DNA of 38,167 bases from Verrucomicrobiota bacterium (lineage in GTDB: Bacteria; Verrucomicrobiota; Verrucomicrobiia; Opitutales; Opitutaceae): NCBI GenBank assembly GCA_947471035.1, contig CANIWJ010000025.1, forward strand, positions 1-38,167, written 5' to 3'. The number at the start of each line of letters is the position of its first letter. Position 1 is the first letter of the stretch. The notes under the pieces are model-generated. The model was given only the letters and a program-made list of their open reading frames with translations. It was not told where the DNA came from and ran no database searches. Positions 32,000 through 38,167 of this stretch are shown piece by piece. Both the position numbers and the translations under genes were made by a program.

Positions 32000-32050
32000 G
32001 GGGGGGGCGGGCGCAGCGTGTCTTGGTAGCGACGCGGTCCGCACAGACGC

Positions 32051-32087
32051 AAAAACGGCGCGGAACGCAAAGGTCCCGCGCCGTTTT
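32051..32087 (-). terminator. Intrinsic terminator after the acetate-permease-type gene
   Basis: The arms AAAACGGCGCGG (32052-32063) and CCGCGCCGTTTT (32076-32087) form a 12-pair stem with a 12-base loop, and the minus-strand RNA ends in a run of U. It lies about 40 bases past the stop codon at 32127. As both flanks carry A/T runs, it could also work in the other direction. Confidence 0.8.
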
Positions 32088-32126
32088 GTGGGGGAGAGAT
32101 CAGGAGTTTGGGGATCGCGCTGCGCC

Positions 32127-32774
32127 TTACCCGCGCTGGCCGGCGGTGGCGGAGCCGCTGAGGGAAATCTCGCAGACGGCGGGATTGGCGGAGGGGGCGC
32201 TGATCCATGCTTTGCCGGCAGGTAGCATTTCGTAGCCGTAGATCTCATTGAGGATGATACGGGCCATCATGTACCAAGCGCCCAGGGCGCAGGCGATCAG
32301 CACGTAGGCGGCCGGAGCGGTTAGGGCGGGGAAGCCGAAATGCGCGAGATCGAGCAGGATGAAGCCCGCCAGCAGCAGGGTAAACGTGGTGGCCATGGAA
32401 CCGTGAATACGCAGAGCACCGACCCAAAGGATCACGGTGAAAAGCGTCCAGGCGACGAGGAACCAGCCCACGTCGGTACCGCTGGCCTTGAAAAGGCCGA
32501 AGTTGCCGGCGAGCAGCATGAGGCAAAGCGCAATCCAGAACGCTCCGTAGGAGGTGAAAGCGCAGTAACCGAAGTTGTTGCCCGTTTTCATTTCCTGAAA
32601 GCCCGCGATCATCTGGGCGAGGCCTCCGAAGATCAAGCCGAGCCAGATCACGGGCCCGAGACCGATCAAACCGAGATTGTGCAATTGCAGCACAAGGGTG
32701 GTGAGGCCGAAGCCGGCGAGGCCGACGACAGCGGGATTACAGAGCTTGGGACCGGAGGCGGATGCGTTTGCCAT
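32127..32774 (-). CDS. satP: Acetate/succinate permease-type membrane protein (GPR1/FUN34/YaaH family)
   Basis: A 215-residue protein with six hydrophobic helices and the family signature near the N-terminus, NPAVVGLAGFGLTT (13-26). GPR1/FUN34/YaaH (AceTr) proteins form channels or transporters for acetate and succinate. The sequence GLIFGGLAQMIAGFQEMKTGNNFGYCAFTSYGAFW (about 49-83) is also well conserved in the family. The Ser/Ala-rich tail after about 190 is longer than usual. It has its own terminator downstream and a 149-bp gap upstream, so it may be an independent unit within the lipid-related group. Acetate export or uptake is the expected role. Confidence 0.88.
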   Translation of the reverse strand: MANASASGPKLCNPAVVGLAGFGLTTLVLQLHNLGLIGLGPVIWLGLIFGGLAQMIAGFQEMKTGNNFGYCAFTSYGAFWIALCLMLLAGNFGLFKASGTDVGWFLVAWTLFTVILWVGALRIHGSMATTFTLLLAGFILLDLAHFGFPALTAPAAYVLIACALGAWYMMARIILNEIYGYEMLPAGKAWISAPSANPAVCEISLSGSATAGQRG

Positions 32775-32923
32775 GTGGATAAAAGGACAATCGCGAGCTA
32801 TGCCAAGGGGCGGCGCGAGCGTCGAGCGCCTGGCGCAAATCCGCTGCGGAAAGCGCGGTGGCTACTTAAAAAGATTAGCGCTCAGACGAGGGGCGCCGCG
32901 GATTTTGGCCGATATCAGTTTCG

Positions 32924-33442
32924 CTACTTGGCGGGTAGGATCTGCACGATGTGGCGCAAGCGCGCGAGACGCAGCAAAGCGAAACGCGCCGGATGGTAAA
33001 CGACCACGTAAAGAAGCGGAGCGGTAAGTGCCCAAGCGGTGAGCGCATGAATGCCAGCCCAGCTGAATTTCTGAAGGAACTCACCGAACCCCAATTCGTG
33101 AAACGAACGCACCATATCCACGATGGAGAAACGGTCGTCTTGCGCCCGCCAGAGCAATTCCCCGAGTTTTACATACGCGAGTATCATAACCAAGTGAAGC
33201 GGGCTAAGTGTGTAATTAAGCGCCTGCATGAGCGGCAGGTTTAGCTTCCGCCAGTAACCCACCCCGGCATTAAGAAACGTGGTTAGGCCAAGAAACGGAA
33301 ACAGCGAGCAGACAAAACTCCAGGCGATGGCGGCGGCGAGTTTCTCAGGGGTGGCTCCATGCGTGAGCAATCCCACCAGCGGCTCACGCACGCGGCGTTG
33401 CCAGAAGCTGGATTTGGGTGACGAAGACGGTGCGGTGCTCAA
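32924..33442 (-). CDS. DUF2062 membrane protein
   Basis: A 172-residue membrane protein of family DUF2062, function unknown. The conserved core is TPEKLAAAIAWSFVCSLFPFLGLTTFLN (30-57), in which the Gly and Pro positions around the first helix are typical, followed by a helical hairpin that probably sits in the membrane; another hydrophobic segment lies near 133-150. It starts nine bases after the stop of the DUF1475 gene and therefore probably shares its transcript. DUF2062 proteins are found next to lipid or cell-envelope genes, and the neighbours here agree with that. Confidence 0.85.
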   Translation of the reverse strand: MSTAPSSSPKSSFWQRRVREPLVGLLTHGATPEKLAAAIAWSFVCSLFPFLGLTTFLNAGVGYWRKLNLPLMQALNYTLSPLHLVMILAYVKLGELLWRAQDDRFSIVDMVRSFHELGFGEFLQKFSWAGIHALTAWALTAPLLYVVVYHPARFALLRLARLRHIVQILPAK

Positions 33443-33451
33443 GGTGCAGGA

Positions 33452-33883
33452 TCAGGGGAAAAGCACATTTTTGGCCCCCAGCACATAAACGGCGATACCT
33501 AATAACGTGAGCACGCCGGGCAACGCCACGGCACCTGGTCGCCTGGTGGTGAAGACGGCGTCGAGGCTGCCGCCAGCGCGTTTTACCCGAGCTAATTCCA
33601 GAAGCATGTAGCCGGCGACGGCAGGGTTGCCCCAGAGGAGGATGGTAACGAGCCAGAGAACGCGGGCGGCGACGGTGCCCTCCTTCCACGCGACCCAGAC
33701 CCAGTAGGCGACGAAGGCGAAATAGGCGTCGAGCAGGGTGGCGATGAACCACGGGTGGGTGAAGACCTCGCGAGGGATGTCGAACAGTGCGCAACGACTG
33801 CTGGCCCAGGTGATGACCCCGAGCATGGCGACCAGGACGAAAAGGAACCAATAGCGGAGGACGGTCATAAAGGCGGGAGGCAT
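33452..33883 (-). CDS. DUF1475 small membrane protein
   Basis: A 143-residue protein with about four hydrophobic helices (MTVLRYWFLFVLVAMLGVITW, WFIATLLDAYFAFVAYWVW, ARVLWLVTILLWGNPAVAGYML and a last one near the C-terminus). I assign it to DUF1475, known mostly from clusters with DUF1365 and cyclopropane-fatty-acid synthase. The function is unknown. The start could be 33883 or, five codons later, the ATG of MTVLRYW at 33868. It follows the CFA synthase gene by 50 bp in the same direction. A partner role for the lipid-modifying enzymes in the membrane is an inference from context. Confidence 0.75.
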   Translation of the reverse strand: MPPAFMTVLRYWFLFVLVAMLGVITWASSRCALFDIPREVFTHPWFIATLLDAYFAFVAYWVWVAWKEGTVAARVLWLVTILLWGNPAVAGYMLLELARVKRAGGSLDAVFTTRRPGAVALPGVLTLLGIAVYVLGAKNVLFP

Positions 33884-33933
33884 TTGAACTGCTCAAGCGC
33901 GGAGCGAGACGCAGAGGGGCCGAGGCTGGCGCC

Positions 33934-35271
33934 TCAGAGCGCGAGGTTGTTGGCGCGGGTATGAAGCGTCTGAACGACGGATATGTTGCGCATGGCGAAG
34001 GCGGCTTCGCAGTAACAGAGGTAGTAGCTCCACTTGCGCAGGAAACGTTCGTCAAAGCCGAGGGCCAGCACCTGTTCGCGGCGGTCCTGGAAGGTGTCGT
34101 GCCAGAGGCGCAGGGTGCGGGCGTAGTCCTGACCGAAGTCCTCAATGCGGTGCAACATGAAGCCTCCAGCGCGGGCGAGCTGTTGGTTGACGCGGTTGAG
34201 CGAGAGCAGGAGAGAGCCGGGGAAAATGTGTTTCTGAATAAAGTCCACGCCCCGGCGCAGCTCGGCGTAGCGGTCGTCGGGGCAGGTGATAAACTGGAGC
34301 GCGAGCAGGCCCTCGGGTTTCAGGCGGGCGGCGAGGGTGTCGCAATAGACCGGGAGGTAGTCATGGCCGAGGGCCTCCATCATCTCGATGGAGACGATTT
34401 TATCATAATCGCCGACGTGGTCGCGGTAGTCCTCGAAACGCACGTCCACGAGGTGGGCGAGGCCGGTGGCCTGCACGCGCTGGAGGGCGAGGTCGTATTG
34501 CTGGCGGGAGATAGTGAGCGTGGTGACACGACAGCCGTAGGTGCTGGCAGCCTGGATACTCCAGCCACCCCAGCCGGTGCCGATTTCGAGTACGCGGTCG
34601 GTGGGCTTGAGGCGGAGAGAGCGGCAGAGGGCGTCGTTTTTCTCGCGCTGGGCGTCTTCGAGCGAAAGGTCGGGCGCGTCGGCCGGCCAGCGGGCGCTGG
34701 AATACATCAACGTGGGATCGAGGAAGAGCTGGAAAAAGTCGTTGGAGAGATCGTAGTGCTCGGCGATGTTGCGCCTGGCGGTGGCGCGAGAATTGGGCCG
34801 CAGCAGGTGGCCTAGCCGATTGGCGAAGCGTAGGGCGTTAAGGAAGAAGGCTTGGCCGTGTTTCCGGGATGAACCCGAGAGGGTGGGCGCGTGTTCAACA
34901 TTGAGCACGAACCAGGCGATGAGATCGGAGAGCGAGGGCGTTTCCCAGTCTCCATCGAGGTAGGACTCGGCGAAGCCGATATCGCCAGCCACGACGCACT
35001 TCTTGAAAAACGCTTCACGATGGACGTGGATCGTGACCTCGGCACGCAGGCCGCAGGGCAGGCGGGTCGCGAGGGCTTGGGCGTGGGAACCGAATTCGAC
35101 CACGTTGCCATCGGGCAATTCAAGACGGAGATGCCCCTGCTGCATGTCGCGGAAGGCGCGCAGGACTCCACGGCGGTAAAAGGAACCGGCGTGGGCGGCT
35201 TCATCGTCGGCGGTGAGCGCGGCGCGGGTGGTGGCGTTGATTACGCAGGGGGCGGAGATCTCGTCGCTCAT
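33934..35271 (-). CDS. cfa: Cyclopropane-fatty-acyl-phospholipid synthase-like methyltransferase
   Basis: A 445-residue SAM-dependent enzyme that adds a methylene or methyl group across unsaturated acyl chains of membrane phospholipids. The N-terminal domain (about 30-150) and the signature EHYDLSNDFFQLFLDPTLMYSSA (171-193) are typical, as is the SAM motif LEIGTGWGGWS (228-238). EMMEALGHDYLPVYC and LALQFITCPDDRY follow in the expected places. I start it at 35271 (MSDEISAPC), because the ATG overlaps the DUF1365 stop in ATGA, a sign of coupled translation. The open frame upstream is a shadow of DUF1365. Similar DUF1365-cfa-DUF1475 groups also carry a flavin amine oxidase in many bacteria; none is present here. 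Confidence 0.92.
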   Translation of the reverse strand: MSDEISAPCVINATTRAALTADDEAAHAGSFYRRGVLRAFRDMQQGHLRLELPDGNVVEFGSHAQALATRLPCGLRAEVTIHVHREAFFKKCVVAGDIGFAESYLDGDWETPSLSDLIAWFVLNVEHAPTLSGSSRKHGQAFFLNALRFANRLGHLLRPNSRATARRNIAEHYDLSNDFFQLFLDPTLMYSSARWPADAPDLSLEDAQREKNDALCRSLRLKPTDRVLEIGTGWGGWSIQAASTYGCRVTTLTISRQQYDLALQRVQATGLAHLVDVRFEDYRDHVGDYDKIVSIEMMEALGHDYLPVYCDTLAARLKPEGLLALQFITCPDDRYAELRRGVDFIQKHIFPGSLLLSLNRVNQQLARAGGFMLHRIEDFGQDYARTLRLWHDTFQDRREQVLALGFDERFLRKWSYYLCYCEAAFAMRNISVVQTLHTRANNLAL

Positions 35272-36179
35272 GGGGCAGGCGGTTCGGGTTGGCGGCGGGC
35301 GGTGAGGGATGCGTGCGGGTGGTAGAGGTCGCGCTGATCGGAGGCGCGGGCGGCTTTGGCGAACCAAGGCACACGTTTTAAAAAAAGGCGAAACGCCTCC
35401 CAATGTATCGCGGCGATGACCTTCAGAGTGACGAGCGGGTATTTGAGCGAAAACCAAGCTAGGGCGCGGTCGGTAAGGGGGCGCGGAGGATGCAGCTCGT
35501 TGACCGTGGTGACGAGAGTTCGGCGCGGGCCTACGTAGTCATCGATTTGCAAGGCAAGGTGTTCGCCCGGCGGGCGCAGCGTGAAATCGAAGGCCACATC
35601 GACGTCCGAGAAGGGCGAGACGTAGAAATTTTTTGTGATGCGAAGGTGGAATTCGGGAGTGCCAGCGGTTGGAGTGGCGAGGGTATCTGGGCCGAGAAAA
35701 AACGGTTTGGTCTCGCGAAAGGTGTTGGTTACCTCGGCGACACTGGCCACGGGGCGACCATCGGCGGCATGCACGAAGTAGAAGGAGACCGGGTTGAACT
35801 GGTATCCCAGCACGCGGGGAAGCGTAAGCAGGAGCACTCGTGCTCCCGGGCCGGGGTCGATGCCTCGTTCGGCTAAGGTGGCGATTAACCGCGACTTAAG
35901 GGAGGCGTCGGGCGTAGCAGGGGGAGCGACTGGCTGGGCTGGGACGTTAGTCGAAGGGATGGCGGAAGGATTATGCGTGGACTCGTGAGTGGGCAGGTAG
36001 TCACGTTGGCGAAAGGAGAGCAGCCCGCCGCGGTCTATGCCGAGCAGACGGAGGCGGCGTGACAGGGTAGGGAGTTCGTCGAGATCGAGTGCGAGCAGGA
36101 AAATCCGATACGCGAAGCGATGCGCCCGCGGATGAACGCGGGCGTGCATGATGCTACATTCGTAAAGGCGGGAGTGCAT
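35268..36179 (-). CDS. DUF1365 protein
   Basis: A 303-residue protein of family DUF1365, function unknown but constantly found next to cyclopropane-fatty-acid synthase genes. Hallmarks are SRLYECSIMHARVHPRAHRFAYRIF at the N-terminus, LGYQFNPVSFYFVH in the middle and ITKNFYVSPFSDVDVAFDF further on. Residues about 63-95 are a low-complexity insert rich in Thr, Pro and Ala between two conserved blocks, not usual for the family. The stop overlaps the start of the CFA synthase gene in ATGA. It is the first gene of this group, and the intergenic region before it (36180-36776) contains a conspicuous AT-rich stretch that could carry its promoter. Confidence 0.88.
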   Translation of the reverse strand: MHSRLYECSIMHARVHPRAHRFAYRIFLLALDLDELPTLSRRLRLLGIDRGGLLSFRQRDYLPTHESTHNPSAIPSTNVPAQPVAPPATPDASLKSRLIATLAERGIDPGPGARVLLLTLPRVLGYQFNPVSFYFVHAADGRPVASVAEVTNTFRETKPFFLGPDTLATPTAGTPEFHLRITKNFYVSPFSDVDVAFDFTLRPPGEHLALQIDDYVGPRRTLVTTVNELHPPRPLTDRALAWFSLKYPLVTLKVIAAIHWEAFRLFLKRVPWFAKAARASDQRDLYHPHASLTARRQPEPPAP

Positions 36180-36776
36180 GCGAAGCAGAAGAGCAGACTT
36201 GGAGAAAACCCGGCCAACGCAAACGAAGTGCCGCAGTTCTGTCGTTACATTCTTGGACTACGTCACCTGATGCCACGCGTCCCAGGCCGAGAAACTTGGG
36301 CATCAGCTCACCCGACGAACGGTCTATTTTTTCGGCTCATCCATTCGTCAGGCCAACCATCTACTTACGCCCCATATCTGTGGTTATATCAGGGATTTTT
36401 CTCCTCGATCGAATTAGTTGAGCAAATCCAACCTAACCAAGTTGTCTCCGTAAGGTCGGCGATGTTCTTTAAGCTGTTTTTCAAACCCTTAATCGGGGTA
36501 AAGGCATGTTTCCCGAATTTACGCTAATATAGCGCAATATATTGAGCATTTGCTTGTAAATTAATAATTTAACGGAAATCAGACCGAAAGCATCGGGGTG
36601 TAGCTTAGCCTGGTAGGGCGCTACGTTCCCGCCGGACTGAGTTTCAACCCAGGCAAGCCCTAAAAGCCGGCCCGGGAAATCGTGTGGGTGGCGTGCGAAT
36701 TGGTTTCAGTGTTGGGCGGGGATGGCCGATGCTGGGCGTGGCCGCAAAACGTGCGTGCTTTATACCCTAAACCCCC
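36180..36776. other. Intergenic region with AT-rich part
   Basis: This 597-bp gap separates DUF1365 and the hibernation factor gene, which diverge. From about 36400 to 36593 the composition drops to clearly AT-rich, unlike the rest of the window, with CAATATATTG (36534-36543 region) and GCTAATATAGC as small palindromes. The open frame at 36120-36527 has no recognisable product and reads through DUF1365. A 5' half of a tRNA gene follows at 36594-36628. Confidence 0.5.
36594..36628 (+). tRNA. 5' half of a tRNA-Pro gene (truncated)
   Basis: The sequence CGGGGTGTAGCTTAGCCTGG, then TAGGGCGCTACGTTC, fits the acceptor 5' strand, D arm (GCTT/GGGC) and 5' anticodon stem (CTACG) of bacterial tRNA-Pro, up to the TTC that begins the anticodon loop. 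From 36629 on the sequence diverges: there is no complementary CGTAG, no GGTTCGAATCC T arm and no CACCCCG acceptor strand in the following 150 bases. I therefore call it a remnant rather than a working gene. Breaks within the anticodon loop are a place where integrases recombine. Confidence 0.6.
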
Positions 36777-37166
36777 ATGCCAAATATTACCCCCGAAGTC
36801 ATTGCCTCGAAGTTAATCCTGCGCGGAATTCATCTCGACCTTAGCGACACGATGCGGACGGCCTTTCACGAAAAAGTGGGCCGTCTGCTGCGGCATGAGC
36901 CGCGCATCGACCGGGTGCGTATCGATGTTGATTTGGACAAAACGAAGCATGCTCAAGCGCACTTCGTGGCCAAGGGACATATTGAGATCAGCGGGCCGGA
37001 CCTGGTGGCCTCGGTTGATTCCGATTCCGCTTACAAGTCGGTCGATCTGTTGATGGACAAACTCGATGGCCTGCTGCGCAAGCGGCACAGCGCGTTAAAG
37101 GAAAAGCGGCATCATCCGCACGCCGTGGAACTCGGCGTTGATTTGCCCAAGGCGGTAACGGAATAA
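36777..37166 (+). CDS. hpf: Ribosome hibernation-promoting factor (HPF/RaiA family)
   Basis: A 129-residue protein of the HPF/RaiA family, which binds the decoding site of idle ribosomes and helps keep them stored in starvation. KLILRGIHLDLSDTMRTAFHEKVGRLLRHEPRIDRVRIDVDL matches the first beta-alpha part, and AHFVAKGHIEISGPDLVASVDSDSAYKSVDLLMDKLDGLLRKRHSALKEKRHH the second, with the basic tail that contacts rRNA. The length is that of the short form. A strong terminator follows. It is transcribed away from the DUF1365 group. Confidence 0.85.
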   Translation: MPNITPEVIASKLILRGIHLDLSDTMRTAFHEKVGRLLRHEPRIDRVRIDVDLDKTKHAQAHFVAKGHIEISGPDLVASVDSDSAYKSVDLLMDKLDGLLRKRHSALKEKRHHPHAVELGVDLPKAVTE

Positions 37167-37178
37167 CCCCCAGACCTG

Positions 37179-37217
37179 CCGCCGTGGCCGCTGGAGTAGC
37201 AGCCACGGCGGTGTTTT
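37179..37217 (+). terminator. Intrinsic terminator between hpf and the downstream convergent gene
   Basis: A perfect ten-pair stem CCGCCGTGGC (37179-37188) / GCCACGGCGG (37202-37211) with a 13-base loop is followed by TGTTTTA. It lies just past the hpf stop and a few bases before the end of the convergent gene at 37216, so it probably serves hpf and may serve both. Confidence 0.8.
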
Positions 37218-38167
37218 AGGATCGTTTTACGGCTTGGACGATGGCGGGGGCTAAGGCGGGTTCGCCACCTAGGGTGCCGCGCAGGGTCTGGATATAGGCT
37301 GGGGACTTGGCGGCGCGGGCGCGGTTGGCGATGCGTTGGGCGCGCGCATCGATGTCGAGGGTGACGGCGACGTCGGCGTAGCTGGCGCGCTTGAGGAATT
37401 TCTCCAAATACCGGGCGTGGGCTTCGAGGGTGGCGGCGTCGATCTGGCGTTTGGCTTCCAGGCGGGCGGCATACCAGTCGCTCTTCAGCATCTCGGCGCG
37501 GTCGAAGAGGCGGCGGACCTCGGGGGCGGAGAGGTCGTGGCCCTGCCAGTGGCCGTCGCGCATGATGTGGAGGAGGGCCTGGAGCGGCGGGCAGGCGTCG
37601 GCCACGGAGCCGTCGGCGAAGTAGTTTTCGGCGGCGGATTTCATGGCTTCAGTGATGTTGGCCATGCCATCGGCAAAGACGGCGGCATCGGTGAGCTCGG
37701 GCTTGAGGTGCTCTTCGTCGAACACGGTGGAGGGGTTGCTGAGGACACGACCGAGGAAGGTCTGGACGAAGCGGGCGGTGATGCGGTAGCCGAGGCGGGA
37801 GGAGAGCACGGGTTTGCCGTCGTGAACGAGGTCCACGCAGCGTTCGAGGTGGCCGTGTTCGATGAGGAACTTTGGGGTGCGTTCTTCGGCGGTCATGCGG
37901 CACCAGATTTCTGGGACGAGCAGGGAAACGTCGTGGTCAACGCGGAGCTTGGGGCCGACCCAGCCGGCGGCGGTGGAGAAGGCGGGCAGGTCGGTGAGGA
38001 GGAAGGATACGAGCGCGGCGTTGAGATCGTAGATGGGCGGGAGGGCGTTGAAGGGGCCTTTGGTGAGGGCGCCTTCGGAGCCGGCGCCGGTGGTGGAGGG
38101 GGATTTGCCGGTGAGGCTGGCGATGAGGTCCATGAAGGCCTCGGGCACTTCCTGGTAGTGGATGGGG
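37216..38167 (-). CDS. C-terminal part of a large enzyme, probably PPi-type PEP carboxykinase
   Basis: The frame enters from the right edge (the first visible residues are PIHYQEVPEAFMDLIASL) and continues to a stop at 37216, so about 317 residues of a larger protein are seen. The conserved stretch GKSPSTTGAGSEGALTKGPFNALPPIYDLN, read in pieces, reminds me of pyrophosphate-dependent PEP carboxykinases, which interconvert oxaloacetate and PEP with phosphate/PPi and are about 1100 residues long. I cannot verify this without a search. The remaining part (LLVPEIWCRMTAEERTPKF, SSRLGYRITARFVQTFLGRVLSNP) is helical and charged. A GTG at 38148 could be mistaken for a start; conservation upstream of it suggests the gene continues beyond the window. 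Confidence 0.5.
   Translation of the reverse strand, partial: PIHYQEVPEAFMDLIASLTGKSPSTTGAGSEGALTKGPFNALPPIYDLNAALVSFLLTDLPAFSTAAGWVGPKLRVDHDVSLLVPEIWCRMTAEERTPKFLIEHGHLERCVDLVHDGKPVLSSRLGYRITARFVQTFLGRVLSNPSTVFDEEHLKPELTDAAVFADGMANITEAMKSAAENYFADGSVADACPPLQALLHIMRDGHWQGHDLSAPEVRRLFDRAEMLKSDWYAARLEAKRQIDAATLEAHARYLEKFLKRASYADVAVTLDIDARAQRIANRARAAKSPAYIQTLRGTLGGEPALAPAIVQAVKRS

Noticed and set aside
36120..36527. A 135-codon open frame on the plus strand before hpf
   Set aside because: It begins opposite DUF1365 and runs into the AT-rich gap. No domain, signal or ribosome-binding site supports it.
36740..36765. A TGGC/TGC arrangement resembling a sigma-54 promoter before hpf
   Set aside because: The spacing between GG and GC is one base too long and the flanking bases fit poorly.

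Overview
The window looks like chromosomal DNA from a high-GC member of the Verrucomicrobiota, most likely Opitutaceae. This is an inference. It rests on the PEP-CTERM exported protein, the LacI and AraC regulators beside a large plant-polysaccharide operon, the GC-rich coding with long antisense shadow frames, and the palindromic repeats between genes. No rRNA or other phylogenetic marker is present to confirm it.

Layout. Positions 1-564 hold dispersed repeats and a terminator. 565-1446 (-) is a PEP-CTERM protein, and 1767-2822 (+) is a divergent LacI-type regulator. 2820-3310 is a mosaic of palindromic repeats. 3408-4472 (+) is a D-2-hydroxyacid dehydrogenase, followed by a second large palindromic element at 4559-4738. 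4985-23259 (-) is a run of ten genes: GH1 beta-glucosidase, CBM9-like/esterase, an (alpha/alpha)6-type glycosidase, an SGNH esterase, GH43 beta-xylosidase, GH51 arabinofuranosidase, a GH13 enzyme, a GH38 alpha-mannosidase, a GH43/NPCBM enzyme, and an oversized MFS transporter. Most gaps are 1 to 73 bp, so this looks like one or two operons. The one larger gap (157 bp) lies before the esterase and holds a putative operator. 23482-24322 region (+) is an AraC-type regulator divergent from GH1, followed by a diiron ferritin-like protein and a TIM-barrel isomerase-like protein (24440-26754). 26695-30920 (-) is a ribose-type operon: ribokinase, a transaldolase-like protein, a frameshifted RbsD, and a GHL6-like glycosidase. 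31211-36179 (-) is a membrane-lipid group: DUF1365, cyclopropane-fatty-acid synthase, DUF1475, DUF2062, an acetate-permease-type protein and DUF1295. A 5' half of a tRNA-Pro gene (36594-36628) and a ribosome hibernation factor (36777-37166, +) follow. The right edge holds the C-terminal part of a large enzyme, probably a PPi-type PEP carboxykinase (-).

How the genes fit together. The operon encodes mostly cytoplasmic exo-acting glycosidases for xylose, arabinose, glucose and mannose linkages, two exported esterases and one transporter, with no SusC/SusD pair. The simplest reading is uptake of arabinoxylan-like or mixed hemicellulose oligosaccharides followed by intracellular trimming. A 12-bp pseudo-palindrome, TGGACGCGTTGA, occurs in four intergenic places: twice between the PEP-CTERM gene and lacI, once before the dehydrogenase, and once before the esterase. 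It is a good candidate operator for the LacI-type regulator and would tie these loci into one regulon. The ribose-type operon would channel released pentose into central metabolism.

The points most worth a second look are the four-site operator, the nested palindromic elements with shared ends, the MFS transporter with a roughly 400-residue insertion before its last helix, the frameshifted rbsD, the ferritin-like/TIM-barrel pair, and the tRNA half gene.
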